Assembly (NCBI GenBank): GCA_964553715.1
Contig: CAZKKY010000011.1
Location: 1 to 38,262 of the forward strand
Length of the DNA stretch: 38,262 nucleotides
Origin: JAGOJE01 sp964553715
GTDB taxonomy: Bacteria; Pseudomonadota; Alphaproteobacteria; Rickettsiales; Rickettsiaceae
Reading direction: 5' to 3'
Shown: positions 7,973 through 17,460 of the stretch, piece by piece
Numbering within the stretch: position 1 is the first letter of the stretch
Layout of the letters: every line of letters begins with the position of its first letter
Position numbers and translations under genes: made by a program
The notes under the pieces: generated by a model
Databases searched by the model: none
What the model was told of the DNA's origin: nothing
The model's input: only the letters and a program-made list of their open reading frames with translations

Positions 7973-8421
7973 AATTTTGACTCTATTTCATTAGGATTAT
8001 ATTCTTTTGCATATGGTAAAACCACACTCTCTGCATCATATTCTTCATATGATGTAGATAAATGATCAATCAATCCTTCTGCTCTAGTGTTCATGATATA
8101 TTGCCAGCAATATATCACTATTAAAAATAATATAAAGGATCCTGGTACGAAAATTTTACTTAATTTTGATTCTAAAGAAGATCCAGAAACCTTTTTAGTT
8201 TTTTTGGATATTTTCTCTTGGTCAAGATTTGTTTCTAAACTTATACCAAGATAATTTGCATATATTTTTTTGTATCCATCAACGTAAACCTGTGCAGGCA
8301 TTAGTCTATAGTCACCACTTTCTAGTGCTAACAAATATTCGCGCCTAATTTTTAAAGCTTTTGAGACATGGTTAATATCTAGGCCGGCTTTTTCTCGTAC
8401 ATCTTTGAATATAGATTCCAT
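7936..8421 (-). CDS. RodZ-like membrane protein with N-terminal HTH
   Basis: Protein of 161 residues. Residues 1-70 form a Cro/C1-type helix-turn-helix of the HTH_25 kind (LREKAGL-like start VREKAGLDINHVSKALKIRREYLLALESGD, then YVDGYKKIYANYLGI). A basic linker leads to one transmembrane segment (about residues 111-128, VPGSFILFLIVIYCW) and a short periplasmic tail. This layout is that of RodZ, which links MreB to the cell-wall elongation machinery, but the C-terminal domain is much shorter than in E. coli RodZ. It begins the unit leading to zapA. The start has no alternative in the conserved region. Confidence 0.7.
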   Translation of the reverse strand: MESIFKDVREKAGLDINHVSKALKIRREYLLALESGDYRLMPAQVYVDGYKKIYANYLGISLETNLDQEKISKKTKKVSGSSLESKLSKIFVPGSFILFLIVIYCWQYIMNTRAEGLIDHLSTSYEEYDAESVVLPYAKEYNPNEIESKLWINTKKESLKH

Positions 8422-8641
8422 AGATTAATATATAAAACAAGTGAATATTTTAGTCCTTGTATTTGCTAGTTGTTTAGTGATTTTTAGTAAAGTGTTTTAA
8501 TCTTAAAATCTTTATTTACTTGTGAGTATTTCAAGGATAGTTAAGACAACTTATTTTAATAAAAATCTACCATTTCTATAATAACGATTCTTTCGCAGAA
8601 ACAACTAATTAATAAAAGTTTTTACCTTCATATTATAGAGG

Positions 8642-11600
8642 CTACACTTTTCTTAAAAATATTTCAAATTTTTTATTTGCAAGAATCATCATATTAAGAT
8701 CTATATTTTCCTGCAGTTTCAAATTATCTACAAAATTAATGAAGTCCATAGTAAGATTTGAATGTTTATCAAGCCATGTTGTTAGATTTAAAGAAGATGT
8801 TTGTGACTCAGCTATTTTGATGAGTAATCTGCGCTGTTTATCGTATAGATCATCTTTTATTGCTTGGATAGATAACTTATTCCAGTAAGAATCATTAATT
8901 TGTTTTTCGCATGCTTTCCTAAGCCAATCTATATTAAATCTATCTCCCACTTCAAAATATAATTTAGCTATTTCAATATCTATAATTTTTGTTTTATCCG
9001 ATACAAATATTATATCAAAAATAGAAATTAAAGAGTCTAGTAATGATATTTTTTTTGCAAGATCAGGTTTAGCATTATGATTAATATAGTAATTTGTTTT
9101 AGTTTCTAGTTTAGTTTTAGAATTTCCAAGTATTAAAGTTCCAATCAAAGCATTTATTTTTTTTGCAGGTTCAGCATAAAATGATATGGCTGAAGATATA
9201 GCGATTGGATGATCTAAATTTTTAATAAACCATGATATGCCTCTTCTAAGGACTTTTCCTAAATCAGTAAACATTTCTATCTGTATATCGCTACTTAGGT
9301 CTGCAGAACTATCTTCTACCTGTTTCCATAGATTATCTAGATCAAAAATAGCGCTAACAATTGCATAGGACCGTACTATGTCGCACATCAAAGCGCCTGT
9401 ATCGGTTTGAATCATGTTGATTGTAGCCCCGCCAAGTTCGTTTACCATCTTATTTGCTATCATAGTTATTATGATCTCTCTTTTTAGATGATGTGACAAT
9501 ATCTCTTCTTTAAATTTTGTTTGCATAAACTTTGGGAAATAAGAAATCAAAAGAGGTTCAAAAAACTCTTCATCAGCAAGTTTGCTGTTTGTAAGTTCAT
9601 TAGAGACCATCATCTTTCCATAAGACAAAAGCACAGCAAGTTCTGGTCTCGTCATTTTTTCTCCAGTAGATGAGCGTTTAGTTATTTCAGCCTCACTAGG
9701 TAGAAATTCCACAGCTCTATCTAGCATGTTTTTTTGCTCAAGGTAAGAAATAAAACGACCGAACATTTCCACGTTAAAAGCATTTGATTTCTCTGAAATA
9801 GTCAGAGCTTGATTTTGTTTAAAGTTATCTAGTAATACTAGCTCGGCTACTTCATCTGTCATTTTGCTTAATATTTCATTGCGCTCTTCTAAAGAGATTT
9901 TACCCTTTGTAATAGCATGTTGCATTGCAATTTTTATATTTACTTCATGATCAGAACAATCAACTCCAGCAGAATTATCTATGAAATCTGTATTTACCTT
10001 ACCACCATTCTTACTATATTCTATTCTTCCACTTTGCGACATACCAAGGTTACCACCTTCGCCTATTACTTTCGCCCCCACATCTTGTCCGTTGCATCTT
10101 AAAGAGTCATTAGAGCGATCGCCTATTTCTAAATTACTTTCACTAGAAGCTTTGATGTAAGTTCCTATACCACCATTCCATAATAAATCTACTTTTGCCT
10201 TTAGAATTATGTTAATTAATTCGTCAGGCTCTACTTCTTGTTTGTTTGTTCCTAGTAATGACATTACTTCATTTGTAAGATGTAGAATTTTACTTGACCT
10301 TGAAAATACTCCGCCACCTTTACTTATTAATGATGGATTATAATCAGACCATTTAGAACCTGGCGTATTAAAAAGTCTTTCTCGTTCGTCAAATGAGAGC
10401 TTAGGATCTGGATTGGGATCAAGAAAAATATGCATATGGTTAAATGCTGCTACTAATTTAATAGATTTAGAAAGTAACATACCATTACCAAACACATCAC
10501 CAGACATATCTCCAATTCCTACAACTGTTATAGGGTCTTTTTGTACATCTCTTCCCATTGTAGAAAAGTGATTTGCAACAGAAATCCATGCACCTCTTGC
10601 TGTAATTGCCATTTTTTTATGGTCGTACCCAGCAGATCCACCAGAAGCAAAAGCGTCTCCTAGCCAAAAATTATATTCAGAGGATACTGAATTTGCATAA
10701 TCAGAGAATGTTGCGGTTCCTTTGTCAGCTGCAACTACAAGATATGGATCTTTTTCATCGTAAATTACAAGATTTTCTGGAGTGACTATATGATGATTTA
10801 CAAGATTATCTGTCAGGTCTAACAATCCTCGTAGAAAGTTTTTATAACATTCTATAACGTGCTTCATATATTCTTCTTTATTCATAGAATCGATATTCGC
10901 ACGGACAAAAAATCCACCTTTAGAGCCAGTAGGAACTATTACAGAGTTTTTAGTCATTTGTGCTTTCATTAAACCAAGGACCTCTGTTCTGTAGTCTTCA
11001 CCTCTATCAGACCATCTAATGCCTCCACGAGCAACTTTCCCGCCTCTTAAATGTACTCCTTCAAAATTATTAGAATAAACAAAAATTTCTGCGTAAGGCT
11101 TAGGTAATGCAAGCCAATATATTTTAGATGAACTAAACTTGAATGAGATATAATGTTTGTAATTTCCATTATTATCTTGTTGATAGCAATTTGTTCTAGT
11201 CATTGCAGAAATTAGATGCATCATCGAATGCAGTACTTTATCTTCTGCGCTGCTAGATACATTAGTTAGATATTCATTCAGCCATTGTGTTGTTTTATTT
11301 GCCTCTTCATCAGAAATTTTTGCAGGGTTAAATTTAGATTCAAATAAGCTAAGTAATTTAGAAGTATATTCATAATGTCCTATTAATACTAGTTGCACAT
11401 ATCCTTTGCCATATGCAAATCCAGTTTGGTGTAAGTATCTTGTTATGCCTTTAAGAATGACTAGTTTGCGCCAGTTAAATCCTGCAAGAACAACTAATTT
11501 ACATAAAGAATCAACAGGTAGTAGGTTTTTATACATCTTATCTAATGCATCTTCTACATTATGTTTTAGGTCTTGGTATGTATTTGAAGAAGATATATGG

Positions 11601-13336
11601 TCAGCCGTTAGATCAAATTCATAAAGCCACATTTTATGAATGCTATTTTGCAGTTCAAAAACTTGCTCATCTATTGCTTTAAATCCCAGATTTTCTATTA
11701 ATGGAATAAGATCAGATAAAGATTGTTTTTTCTGGGCATAGATTTTTAGCTTGTACTGATTACTATCTACAAAAATAAGATTAAATAACGTGTCTTGCTG
11801 ATCGTTTAAAGATGATATATAAGCAATATCACTAACAGCCTGATTACTATCATATTTATATTGATATTCTTTAGGAAAGATATCTATATAGTTCGTTAAT
11901 TTGGCAAGATCTGCTTCAGCATATTTTTGTGATACAGCTTTGCTAGTAGCATCGATCCAGTATGCTGATATATTGTCGATATCATTTTCTATTTGCTGGA
12001 TATCTATATCAAAAGATTCCATATCACTAATAGGGAATGTGATATATAAGTAGCAAAAATCTTTTTCTATTTCTTTTATGTAATCTGTTAAAATAGCAGT
12101 TTTGAATTGATCGGATAAATAGCTATTGATTTTTAAATGTACATCTGGACTTAACCTGATTCTAGGTAAGAAGATCAAGATATTGCAAAATTCTCCAGAG
12201 TTATCAGGTAGAATAAACATTTTAAGATTTCTACTAGCCATAGAAGATAGAATATGCATTGTCATACAATATAACTGATCTTCTTTGGTATGAAACAAGA
12301 ATTCACGAGGAAGAGATTCTGCTATAGATCTTAGCTTTTTGGCATTATAACCATTTCTAGCAAATCCTGAATCATTAAGTAAAGACTCTAACTTTTGTCT
12401 TAATATAGGTATATTTTGAATCGATTGGTAATAAATATTAGATCCATAAAGTCCTAAAAATATATGAGCCTCCTTTCCACTTCTTATTTTTACATAATCT
12501 ATATAGCTATTTTTATGTACAGGTGAGATTTTATTTATCTGTCCTAATGAGATCTCGGGTTCATTTTCTTTATGTTCAACCATTGCGCTAGAGTCGCAAA
12601 TTTCTTTATCCCCGATAGAATTTATAATAGTATTTTTGCTGTTAAAGTGTACATATCCAAGGAATGTAAAATTATCGGACCTTATCCATTGTAAAAAGTG
12701 GTAATTTTCTTCATCTTTATTTTCTATGTCCTTACTTATTTCATCAATTTTACTTAAAAAAGATGGCCATGACTCATATGTGGATTCTACCTTGTTCATT
12801 AAGACAACTATCTGATTTTCTAGATATTCTCTAATATTATTATCATATTCTTTCGTGTATATTATCATTGAAACTAAAGATTCATCTATAGAATCATTTT
12901 CTCCTATAGAAATGAGATTTCCGTTGTTATTACGTTTTGTTTTAATAACTGGGTGAAATAAAAATTTGACATTTTGTCCGATGCGCGCAAGCATTGCTTT
13001 TAAAGAGTCAATAATAAATGGCTTATCTGTTGTTAGTATTTTAATAGCTATGAAGCTTTTGCCATTATCTTCAGAATTAGTAATTTCTATTTTTCTTTCA
13101 GATCCTTTTCTATGAGAGAAGAAATTATAAGCGTCTTTTGCAAGTTTAATAAATATATCATCTTTATTTTTAGATAAATAATCGAAAGGTAAATAAGAGA
13201 AAAATCTATCTACAAATTGCTTGAGTAATTTATCGTCGTTATCTTTACAAGTTGCATCTATTAGAAGTTTGTTATAACTTACATTTTTACATGCAAGATT
13301 ATCAAAAGTTTTTAGATAATTTTTCTTAACTGTCAT
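8642..13336 (-). CDS. gdhB: NAD-specific glutamate dehydrogenase, large (GDH-180) type
   Basis: Protein of 1,564 residues, close to the roughly 1,600 usual for the large bacterial NAD-GDH class. It oxidises glutamate to 2-oxoglutarate and ammonia, feeding amino-acid carbon into the TCA cycle. The N-terminal half holds regulatory ACT-like domains. The catalytic core starts near residue 770 with VHLRGGKVARGGIRWSDRGEDYRTEVLGL and TGSKGGFFV, carrying the substrate lysines. NAD-binding segments follow (GDMSGDVFGNGML, GGIGTYIK, KVIGEGGNLGMSQ), and the FIDNSAGVDCSDHEVNIKI block is characteristic. It is transcribed alone, divergently from mnmE. Glutamate is a main carbon source of intracellular Rickettsiales, so this is a central energy gene. 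It looks intact. Confidence 0.95.
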   Translation of the reverse strand: MTVKKNYLKTFDNLACKNVSYNKLLIDATCKDNDDKLLKQFVDRFFSYLPFDYLSKNKDDIFIKLAKDAYNFFSHRKGSERKIEITNSEDNGKSFIAIKILTTDKPFIIDSLKAMLARIGQNVKFLFHPVIKTKRNNNGNLISIGENDSIDESLVSMIIYTKEYDNNIREYLENQIVVLMNKVESTYESWPSFLSKIDEISKDIENKDEENYHFLQWIRSDNFTFLGYVHFNSKNTIINSIGDKEICDSSAMVEHKENEPEISLGQINKISPVHKNSYIDYVKIRSGKEAHIFLGLYGSNIYYQSIQNIPILRQKLESLLNDSGFARNGYNAKKLRSIAESLPREFLFHTKEDQLYCMTMHILSSMASRNLKMFILPDNSGEFCNILIFLPRIRLSPDVHLKINSYLSDQFKTAILTDYIKEIEKDFCYLYITFPISDMESFDIDIQQIENDIDNISAYWIDATSKAVSQKYAEADLAKLTNYIDIFPKEYQYKYDSNQAVSDIAYISSLNDQQDTLFNLIFVDSNQYKLKIYAQKKQSLSDLIPLIENLGFKAIDEQVFELQNSIHKMWLYEFDLTADHISSSNTYQDLKHNVEDALDKMYKNLLPVDSLCKLVVLAGFNWRKLVILKGITRYLHQTGFAYGKGYVQLVLIGHYEYTSKLLSLFESKFNPAKISDEEANKTTQWLNEYLTNVSSSAEDKVLHSMMHLISAMTRTNCYQQDNNGNYKHYISFKFSSSKIYWLALPKPYAEIFVYSNNFEGVHLRGGKVARGGIRWSDRGEDYRTEVLGLMKAQMTKNSVIVPTGSKGGFFVRANIDSMNKEEYMKHVIECYKNFLRGLLDLTDNLVNHHIVTPENLVIYDEKDPYLVVAADKGTATFSDYANSVSSEYNFWLGDAFASGGSAGYDHKKMAITARGAWISVANHFSTMGRDVQKDPITVVGIGDMSGDVFGNGMLLSKSIKLVAAFNHMHIFLDPNPDPKLSFDERERLFNTPGSKWSDYNPSLISKGGGVFSRSSKILHLTNEVMSLLGTNKQEVEPDELINIILKAKVDLLWNGGIGTYIKASSESNLEIGDRSNDSLRCNGQDVGAKVIGEGGNLGMSQSGRIEYSKNGGKVNTDFIDNSAGVDCSDHEVNIKIAMQHAITKGKISLEERNEILSKMTDEVAELVLLDNFKQNQALTISEKSNAFNVEMFGRFISYLEQKNMLDRAVEFLPSEAEITKRSSTGEKMTRPELAVLLSYGKMMVSNELTNSKLADEEFFEPLLISYFPKFMQTKFKEEILSHHLKREIIITMIANKMVNELGGATINMIQTDTGALMCDIVRSYAIVSAIFDLDNLWKQVEDSSADLSSDIQIEMFTDLGKVLRRGISWFIKNLDHPIAISSAISFYAEPAKKINALIGTLILGNSKTKLETKTNYYINHNAKPDLAKKISLLDSLISIFDIIFVSDKTKIIDIEIAKLYFEVGDRFNIDWLRKACEKQINDSYWNKLSIQAIKDDLYDKQRRLLIKIAESQTSSLNLTTWLDKHSNLTMDFINFVDNLKLQENIDLNMMILANKKFEIFLRKV

Positions 13337-13349
13337 ATAATGGCTCTGT

Positions 13350-13378
13350 ATAATAATTTTACTGGTCTATTATATCAA
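13350..13378 (-). promoter_or_regulatory. Candidate promoter of gdhB
   Basis: In the 67-base divergent gap between gdhB and mnmE, the minus strand reads TTGATA (13373-13378), 17 bases, TATTAT (13350-13355). The resulting leader would be only a few bases long, which weakens the call. The same gap must also hold the mnmE promoter, for which I see no clear match. Confidence 0.35.
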
Positions 13379-13403
13379 TATAGATTTCAAAGAGGAAGTA
13401 AAA

Positions 13404-14768
13404 ATGGATAGTATTTTTGCTCAAAGCTCAGCACGAGGAAAGTCAGGTGTTGCAGTATTTAGAGTTTCTGGTCCAAATGCATTGCCAGCGCTACATATTC
13501 TACTAAGGAAAAAAATCACTCCTGCTGAGCGCGTAGCATCGCTTTACAAAATTTTCTCATCTAATGCTGATTTGATAGATAATGCGATGATAATATATTT
13601 CAATTCTCCTAGAAGTTTTACCGGCGAAGATGTGGTAGAAATACATACTCACGGCAGTATTGCGGTAATAAAAATTCTAACCGAGACATTACTTAGTACT
13701 GGTCTTGTAAGAATGGCAGAGCCTGGGGAGTTTGCACGCAGGGCTTTTTTAAATGGTAAGATGGATTTAACAAGCGCTGAAGGACTAGCTGATTTAATCG
13801 AATCAGAAACATTGATGCAGCACAAACAGGCTTTGCGTCAAATGACAGGAGAGCTAGAGAAATTATATAGTAAATGGAGAATGTTGCTCCTTGAAGTGAT
13901 AAGTTTACTTGAGGCTTTTATAGATTTTCCAGAGGAGGATATTCCTGAAATCATCCTAAGTGACGTAGAAGGCAAGGTACATAAATTAAAATCAGATTTA
14001 GAGTCTCATTTAAATGATAATAGAAATGGCGAGAGGTTGCGTAATGGTCTTAAGCTTGCTATTATAGGTGCGCCAAATGTAGGTAAATCGAGTTTATTAA
14101 ATTTTTTGGCCAAGCGTGATGTTTCTATAGTTTCAAATATTGCAGGCACTACAAGAGATGTAATAGAAAGTCACTTAGATATTGGAGGATACCCTATAAT
14201 CATAAGCGATACAGCAGGTTTGCGCAAAGATTGTTCAGATGTAATTGAACAAGAAGGAATTAGCAGAGCTTTAAAGGCTGCAGAATATTCAGATATTAAA
14301 ATTATAATGCTTGATGCTAAAGATATATCTATTGTAGATCAAGAAATTTTAAATTTAATTGATCAAGATACAATTTTAATAATCAATAAAATTGATTTGT
14401 TTACTAGTACCTATTCTCTAGAAAATTACAATAGTGAAATTTTATCCATAGCTAAAAATTTAAAGATTCCTATTATTACTACGTCTATTAAAGAAAAGAT
14501 AGGTCTAGATAATATATTGCTTTCTATTGAAAAAGTAGCTGAATCTATCGCTATGCCATCTGATAGTCCTAGTATAACGCGTCTTCGCCATAGGCATAAC
14601 ATAAGCAAGGCGTTGGAGGCTCTAAATGCTTGTAATATAAGATCAGACCTTGTACTTGCAACAGAAGATATTAGAATATCTATAAGATACTTAAGTATCT
14701 TAACTGGCAAAATTGAAATAGAAGAAATATTAGGTGAGATTTTTTCAAAATTTTGTATTGGTAAATAG
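13404..14768 (+). CDS. mnmE: tRNA modification GTPase MnmE
   Basis: MnmE of 454 residues (E. coli 454). With MnmG it installs the carboxymethylaminomethyl group on U34 of certain tRNAs. The N-terminal tetrahydrofolate-binding domain begins DSIFAQSSARGKSGVAVFRVSG and contains PRSFTGEDVVEIHTHG. The inserted G domain starts near residue 223 with GAPNVGKSSLLN, then GTTRDV, DTAGLR and NKID. The helical domain ends in the invariant FCIGK, with the functional cysteine. GAGGAA lies seven bases before the ATG. xerC follows after six bases. Confidence 0.97.
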   Translation: MDSIFAQSSARGKSGVAVFRVSGPNALPALHILLRKKITPAERVASLYKIFSSNADLIDNAMIIYFNSPRSFTGEDVVEIHTHGSIAVIKILTETLLSTGLVRMAEPGEFARRAFLNGKMDLTSAEGLADLIESETLMQHKQALRQMTGELEKLYSKWRMLLLEVISLLEAFIDFPEEDIPEIILSDVEGKVHKLKSDLESHLNDNRNGERLRNGLKLAIIGAPNVGKSSLLNFLAKRDVSIVSNIAGTTRDVIESHLDIGGYPIIISDTAGLRKDCSDVIEQEGISRALKAAEYSDIKIIMLDAKDISIVDQEILNLIDQDTILIINKIDLFTSTYSLENYNSEILSIAKNLKIPIITTSIKEKIGLDNILLSIEKVAESIAMPSDSPSITRLRHRHNISKALEALNACNIRSDLVLATEDIRISIRYLSILTGKIEIEEILGEIFSKFCIGK

Positions 14769-14774
14769 TATTTT

Positions 14775-15671
14775 ATGGAAAAGGTAATATTGCAATGGTT
14801 GAAATATTTGGAGCAAGAAAGGGGGTATTCTGATCATACTATTTTATCTTATCATAACGACCTCAAAAATTATTTAGGTTTTATACAAAAATTTGATCCT
14901 GAGTCTAACTATAAAGAAGCGGTGATTAGAGCTGATTTACGCCTTTTGCGCAGCTGGCTTGCAAGTCGCAGGTTAGAAAATTACTCTGCATCTTCAAGCG
15001 CAAGAGCTTTATCTTCTGTAAAAAGTTTCTATAGGTATCTGCATTATGCAGATATATGTACCAATAATGTTGTATTATCATCTAAAAGTCCTAAAAAAAA
15101 CTACACTTTACCAAAAGCTCTATCTTTCGAAGAAACTATCTTATCGGTAGATAATATAGCAAATTTTGCTAAAAATGATTGGCTGTCTCTTAGGGATAAA
15201 GCTTTACTTGTGCTAATTTATGCTACTGGCCTTCGTATTTCAGAAGCTTTGTCTTTAACTTTGGATCATCTTAGCGGAGATAATATACGTGTAATAGGTA
15301 AGGGAAAAAAAGAGCGAATAGTGCCTTGGATAGATTACGCAAAAAATATTGTTTATGATTACATTAAATCTGTACCGTATAATATAGAGAATGGTCCAAT
15401 TTTTCTAGGAGAAAAGGGCAAACCGTTGCAGCCATATGTTTTTAGTAAACAGCTTATAACATTAAGAAGAGCTATTGGGTTGCCTGAGCATGTAAGTCCA
15501 CACTCTTTTCGTCATAGTTTTGCAACTCATCTGCTAGAGAATGGTGCAGATCTTAGGTCGATACAAGAATTATTGGGTCATAAAAGCCTATCTACAACAC
15601 AAAGATATACTAAAGTTAATATAGATCATCTATCGAATGTGTATAAATCGTCCCATCCATTGGGTAAGTAA
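14775..15671 (+). CDS. xerC: Tyrosine recombinase XerC
   Basis: Site-specific tyrosine recombinase of 298 residues, acting with XerD at dif to resolve chromosome dimers. The N-terminal SAM-like core-binding domain starts WLKYLEQERGYSDHTILSYHNDL. The catalytic domain has the full set: Arg in ATGLRISEAL, Lys in GKGKKERIVP, His-x-x-Arg in HSFRHSFATHLLE, His in LLGHKSLSTT, and Tyr in QRYTKV. The SLSTTQRYT ending and the LEQERGYS start resemble XerC more than XerD (DISTTQIYT). XerC versus XerD is a judgement by motif; a phage integrase is unlikely given the short, canonical form and the housekeeping setting. Confidence 0.88.
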   Translation: MEKVILQWLKYLEQERGYSDHTILSYHNDLKNYLGFIQKFDPESNYKEAVIRADLRLLRSWLASRRLENYSASSSARALSSVKSFYRYLHYADICTNNVVLSSKSPKKNYTLPKALSFEETILSVDNIANFAKNDWLSLRDKALLVLIYATGLRISEALSLTLDHLSGDNIRVIGKGKKERIVPWIDYAKNIVYDYIKSVPYNIENGPIFLGEKGKPLQPYVFSKQLITLRRAIGLPEHVSPHSFRHSFATHLLENGADLRSIQELLGHKSLSTTQRYTKVNIDHLSNVYKSSHPLGK

Positions 15672-15842
15672 CAATATTTTTATAGATATTTTACACTTAT
15701 ACTAACTTTTTGTAACGATATTAAAAGTGGTAATTTTAAGTTAAAAACTGACGTTATTATACAACCTAAGAATAAGTTATAATTATTTCTAGACAAATAA
15801 GCAATAGTGCAAAATAATAATATTAAAACTCACAAGAAAGCG

Positions 15843-15871
15843 TTGACTTTCTAAGGGGTCTAAGGTATGTT
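15843..15871 (+). promoter_or_regulatory. Sigma70-type promoter of the XRE regulator gene
   Basis: In the 315-base gap between xerC and the regulator, TTGACT (15843-15848) is followed at 17 bases by TATGTT (15866-15871). It predicts a leader of about 110 bases before the ATG at 15987, which has AGGGAG just upstream. Nothing else in the gap (15672-15986) looks like a gene or an RNA; the rest is AT-rich with short palindromes. Confidence 0.6.
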
Positions 15872-15986
15872 CCATCCCATATTTGTAGAGAATTAGCTTA
15901 TTCATATCCTGAAAATTTAATATATGTAAATTCATATATTCATATGATGTTGGTATGCTGCAAAAAGTATTAAAAGGGAGTAATAT

Positions 15987-16427
15987 ATGTCAGACGATGT
16001 AAGCAAAATAGACCCAATAGATATATATGTCGGCAAACGACTAAAATCTCGCAGATTGATGCTTGGGTATAGTCAACAAGATTTAGGAGAGGCTGTCCAT
16101 GTTAGTATACAGCAGATTCAAAAATATGAAAGGGCTACCAATAGAATTTCTAGTAGCAAACTATACAATTTCGCAAAATTTCTAAAAGTTCCAGTCTCTT
16201 ATTTTTTTGCTAATGATTTGGAGCCACTTGAATACACTGGGTTTGCTGAGGAGCAGGCTCTGTTTGATTGGGGTTCTGAAGGTAGTTTCAATCCAGAAAA
16301 TGTGTCAGAAAGAGAAATAATGCTTCTTATAAAATCTTACAATGATATTAAGGACAATAATATTAGAAAAAAAGTTCTTGATCTTATAAGGGCTTTCTCC
16401 GAATCAAAGCAATATGCTAGTGTATAA
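15987..16427 (+). CDS. XRE-family transcriptional regulator, alphaproteobacterial type
   Basis: DNA-binding protein of 146 residues. A Cro/C1 helix-turn-helix occupies about residues 14-70: IYVGKRLKSRRLMLGYSQQDLGEAVHVSIQQIQKYE, then ISSSKLYNFAKFLKVPVSYFF. This exact type, with IQQIQKYE and VPVSYFF, is widespread in alphaproteobacteria. In Anaplasmataceae related proteins regulate outer-membrane and type IV secretion genes; extending that role here is inference. The C-terminal half is helical (EIMLLIKSYNDIKDNNIRKKVLDLI). The gene has its own promoter and a long leader, and is separated by two bases from bdhA, so the two are co-transcribed. Confidence 0.88.
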   Translation: MSDDVSKIDPIDIYVGKRLKSRRLMLGYSQQDLGEAVHVSIQQIQKYERATNRISSSKLYNFAKFLKVPVSYFFANDLEPLEYTGFAEEQALFDWGSEGSFNPENVSEREIMLLIKSYNDIKDNNIRKKVLDLIRAFSESKQYASV

Positions 16428-16429
16428 GT

Positions 16430-17209
16430 ATGAGCGTAAAATCTGCTCTTATCACTGGATCAACCAGTGGAATAGGTCTTGAGATAGCTCGGAAGCTTGC
16501 ATCAAATGGTTATAATATAGTAATTAATGGCATTGCAACTAAGGATCAGTCAGATGCTATTATAACTGATATCTCTACTCACTATGGTGTTAAATGTATT
16601 TTTCACTCTGCTGATATGGCGGATCCTGATTCTATAGAGTCTATGATTTCTACTTGCAACAATGTTTTTGGTGGTGTAGATGTGCTTGTAAATAATGCTG
16701 GAATACAGTATGTATCTCCGATTGATGAATTTCCAAGAGAAAAGCTAGAATCTATTATCAGAATAGACTTGCTTGCTTCGTTCTATACTATAGGGTTTGT
16801 GCTGCCCTATATGAAAAAGAAAAAATGGGGCAGGATAATCAATATTTCTTCAGCGCATGGTCTTGTTGCCTCACCATTTAAAGCGCCATATGTTGCTGCA
16901 AAACACGGTCTTATAGGTCTTAGTAAATCTGTGGCTTTAGAAGTAGCGGAGTTTGGAATTACTGTAAATAGTATTTGTCCAGGCTATGTCAAGACTCCTC
17001 TTGTGATTGATCAAATAGCTAGTTCTGCAAAAACAAGAGGTATAAGCGAGGAAGAAGTGGTAAGAGACGTGATGCTTGGTGAGCAAGCAACAAAGAAATT
17101 TGTAGAAACATCTGAAGTTGCCTCTCTGGTGTTTTTTTTATGCGGCGAAGATGCAAAGTCTATAACAGGATCCGCTATTACTATAGATGGTGGGTGGACT
17201 GCTCACTAG
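16430..17209 (+). CDS. bdhA: D-3-hydroxybutyrate dehydrogenase (short-chain dehydrogenase)
   Basis: SDR enzyme of 259 residues matching 3-hydroxybutyrate dehydrogenase along its whole length. It interconverts (R)-3-hydroxybutyrate and acetoacetate with NAD. The nucleotide-binding glycine motif TGSTSGIG lies near residue 10. NNAGIQYVSPIDEFP is typical of this family, the catalytic YVAAK puts Tyr154 and Lys158, and the segment between (SSAHGLVASPFKAP) supplies the serine. VNSICPGYVKTPLV and the C-terminal GGWTAH are also diagnostic. The gene directly follows the XRE regulator, which may control it. In an intracellular bacterium the substrate could be host ketone bodies or a stored polymer; no polymer genes are visible here. 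Confidence 0.92.
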   Translation: MSVKSALITGSTSGIGLEIARKLASNGYNIVINGIATKDQSDAIITDISTHYGVKCIFHSADMADPDSIESMISTCNNVFGGVDVLVNNAGIQYVSPIDEFPREKLESIIRIDLLASFYTIGFVLPYMKKKKWGRIINISSAHGLVASPFKAPYVAAKHGLIGLSKSVALEVAEFGITVNSICPGYVKTPLVIDQIASSAKTRGISEEEVVRDVMLGEQATKKFVETSEVASLVFFLCGEDAKSITGSAITIDGGWTAH

Positions 17210-17460
17210 TAACAAGCTGTTTATAAGACTTATAGAAGTATTTATGGGCAGTGTTCTATTTCCAACATTCATTCTAAGTTTTTGTATTGACAAATATCAT
17301 TACATGAATATAGCTATATCTGGCTATGCTAATCAAGGTTATTTAAAAATTGTAAAGATGAATGACTCAATTTTATGACAATACTAAATCTTATAGGGAT
17401 CTGAGCTGATCACAAATTAAATAAAATTACAACAGCTTATGATTAAATTAAAATTATAAT

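Noticed and set aside
17187..17378. Plus-strand open frame of 63 codons overlapping the end of bdhA
   Set aside because: No ribosome-binding site or family similarity, and it overlaps the bdhA 3' end. Treated as chance.
17455..17460. TATAAT directly before the trmB ATG
   Set aside because: As a -10 box it would start transcription inside the gene, past the only good start codon. Likely chance in AT-rich DNA.
17210..17460. Possible tRNA or small RNA between bdhA and trmB
   Set aside because: No cloverleaf, T-arm or terminator was found on either strand.
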